In this document: piece after piece, positions 62,560-64,000 of the stretch
Position numbering within the stretch: position 1 is the stretch's first letter
Layout: each line of letters begins with the position of its first letter
Assembly (NCBI RefSeq): GCF_000737865.1
Contig: NZ_CP007287.1
Location: 1,434,972-1,498,971 of the forward strand
From: Bifidobacterium coryneforme
Lineage (GTDB): Bacteria; Actinomycetota; Actinomycetes; Actinomycetales; Bifidobacteriaceae
Length of the DNA stretch: 64,000 nucleotides
Direction: 5' to 3'
Notes under the pieces: model-generated
What the model was told of the DNA's origin: nothing
The model's database searches: none
Seen by the model: the letters and a program-made list of their open reading frames with translations, nothing else
Program-made: the position numbers and the translations under genes

Positions 62560-64000
62560 TTACCGGTCAACCCCGGAAGATGGACCTGCTTGCGAAATCG
62601 GAGGAATCACGGTTGTTTCCTGGTCATCGATACTCGGGGATGAGGCCGTTACAGACGGCAAGCCGTCAGTCACCCCGTCGCCTTCAAGGACAGCGTCGGA
62701 GTCGCCCTCGTGTCCGTTTTCTACAGTCGTTGCCCCATCCGTCACCTGGGACGGAATCGGCACTTCGGCGGAATCGTCGACGGACTGGACCTCCGGCCTC
62801 GTCTCGGGAGTGACGGTAGCCGACTCATTGCCTCCCATCGGTTCCGTTACAGACTGGGCGACAGGGGTGACCGGATCCATCACCGGCGGTTCAACCGTCT
62901 CCACCGGCACCGCATTGACCACGGGCACACTTGGAGCCGGGGTGTCATCCCGGTCCCGGATGGCATCTTCATCGTGGAATCCGTCGAACTGGCCGAAGGA
63001 CTTGGCAAAGATGGACCGGAGCTCATCCACACGGGCCGTAATGGCGGCTTCACGATGCTGGAGCTTGGTTATCTGCTCCTTAAGGCCGTCCAGCTCGGAC
63101 TGCGCCGCCTCACGGCGCTTCTCCACCTCGGCCCGGGCCCGCTCCTTGCCTTCTTCCAAAATCTCGGCGGCCTTCCGCTCGGACTCCTCCCGCTTGAAGG
63201 AGGCGAAGGAGTCGGCATCCTTCCGGGCGGCCTTGGCCTGTTCTATCAGTTCCTGGGATTCCCTCTCGGTCTGCTCGCGCCGGTCTTCCAGGCTCTTCAA
63301 CAGGGCACTCACCTTGGCTGTGGCCTCATCCTGCTGGTTGGAGATATCGGCACGAATCTGCTCGGCCTCGGACTGGACCTTCGCCATGGTCTGGGCGCTG
63401 GTCACGTTGGCCTCATCAACGATTCGTTGGGCTTCCGCCTTGGCCTTGTCGGTAATCTCCCCGGCCTGGCGACGGGCACCATTCAGGGTCTGGGAGACCT
63501 GCTCACGCACATCGGCCAGCTTCTTGTTAGCCTCGGCCAGGGCCTGTTGAATCTGGTCGTTGGCCTCGGCCTTGAGCTTGGACATCTCCTGGTCGTTCTT
63601 CCGGCGCTTGTCGGCAATCTCCTCGGTTGCCGCAGCCTTCGCATCGGCCAGCTCACGCTCATGGGCGGCCTTCTCCGTCGCAAGGCGCTTCTCATGCTCC
63701 TCGCGAGAGTTCTGCAGCTCCAGGTCCAGAGCCTGCCTGCGCTCCGCGATCACCCTGGCAGATGAGGACTTGTCCTGCTCCGTCTGCTGCTTGGCCGTGG
63801 TGGCCACGGTCCGTGCCTCGTCATTGGCGGCTTCGATGATGGCCTTGGCCTTGGCTTCGGCATCATCCACAATGTGCTGGGCGTCGATTTTGGCCTCATT
63901 GACCAGTGTCGTGGCCTTCTCCTGGGCAGAGGTCCTGGTGGAAGCAGCATCCTGCTTGGCCCGGTTCAGCAGCTCGGTGCTGGTCTGTTCGGCCGAGGCC
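62560..64000 (-). CDS. DivIVA/Wag31-like long coiled-coil protein, C-terminal part
   Basis: The frame is open from the window edge to 62560, about 479 residues. The first about 320 are a continuous alanine/glutamate/lysine-rich coiled coil with many A-x-x-E-A units (EAQRIVDEANVTSAQTMAKVQSEAEQIRADI), and the last about 140 are a Pro/Val/Thr-rich acidic tail. This matches actinobacterial DivIVA-domain proteins that organise polar growth and division. The N-terminal membrane-binding domain that would prove it lies outside. No start codon is visible in the window. It ends at a strong terminator. Confidence 0.75.
   Translation of the reverse strand, partial: ASAEQTSTELLNRAKQDAASTRTSAQEKATTLVNEAKIDAQHIVDDAEAKAKAIIEAANDEARTVATTAKQQTEQDKSSSARVIAERRQALDLELQNSREEHEKRLATEKAAHERELADAKAAATEEIADKRRKNDQEMSKLKAEANDQIQQALAEANKKLADVREQVSQTLNGARRQAGEITDKAKAEAQRIVDEANVTSAQTMAKVQSEAEQIRADISNQQDEATAKVSALLKSLEDRREQTERESQELIEQAKAARKDADSFASFKREESERKAAEILEEGKERARAEVEKRREAAQSELDGLKEQITKLQHREAAITARVDELRSIFAKSFGQFDGFHDEDAIRDRDDTPAPSVPVVNAVPVETVEPPVMDPVTPVAQSVTEPMGGNESATVTPETRPEVQSVDDSAEVPIPSQVTDGATTVENGHEGDSDAVLEGDGVTDGLPSVTASSPSIDDQETTVIPPISQAGPSSGVDR

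Overview
The window looks like chromosome of a high-GC Gram-positive bacterium of the Bifidobacterium type. Supporting signs are the S10 ribosomal operon directly downstream of a bifunctional adhE, the ferredoxin-dapC pair, a groES gene behind a perfect CIRCE element, ABC sugar transporters without their own ATPase, a class Ib ribonucleotide reductase and an intracellular PepC peptidase. The plant-glycoside genes (GH30, GH78, hexuronate catabolism) would suit a gut strain exposed to plant material, but the species cannot be fixed from sequence reading alone. No phage, insertion sequence or CRISPR array was seen.

Layout. 1-2361: start of the S10 operon (rpsJ-rplC-rplD-rplW-rplB, minus strand). 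2726-5476: adhE. 5807-6766: rplM-rpsI. 6965-13228: a repeat protein, a YigZ-family gene, tRNA-Ser, dinB, dapC, ferredoxin and an amino acid permease. 13521-21135: a glucuronate island (uxaC, LacI regulator, uxuB-uxuA, and kdgK-eda facing them) that converts glucuronate to pyruvate plus glyceraldehyde 3-phosphate. 21430-24801: murB, metY with a short leader ORF, rpmG and tRNA-Met/Thr/Tyr.

24920-30118 is the most interesting part: a ribonucleotide reductase locus read on the minus strand as nrdF1, nrdI, nrdE, nrdF2. NrdF1 has Gln, Ser and Lys in place of three metal-binding glutamates, which is the signature of the metal-free class Ie (QSK) radical subunit. NrdF2 keeps all six ligands. The single nrdE is split near its 5' end by a perfect 7-bp tandem duplication. 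nrdF1 and nrdI each have their own pair of NrdR-like boxes, and no nrdH is present.

30496-37103: an aminotransferase, groES with CIRCE, a membrane protein, an acetyltransferase, 5-formyl-THF cyclo-ligase, an FmdB-type zinc ribbon, a SAF-domain gene whose frame runs without a stop into mscL, and mscL. 37287-42764: an FHA protein, a 1235-residue protein resembling a helicase-nuclease with degenerate motifs, and a coupled 67-residue protein. 43073-46220: two tandem GH30 hydrolases. 46510-47513: rplJ-rplL. 47734-56450: a GH78 operon (solute-binding lipoprotein, two permeases, DUF624 protein, rhamnosidase) with a divergent DeoR/LacI-hybrid regulator. 56452-64000: MTA/SAH nucleosidase, two overlapping DAHP synthases, pepC, a CPBP protease and the C-terminal part of a DivIVA-like coiled-coil protein.
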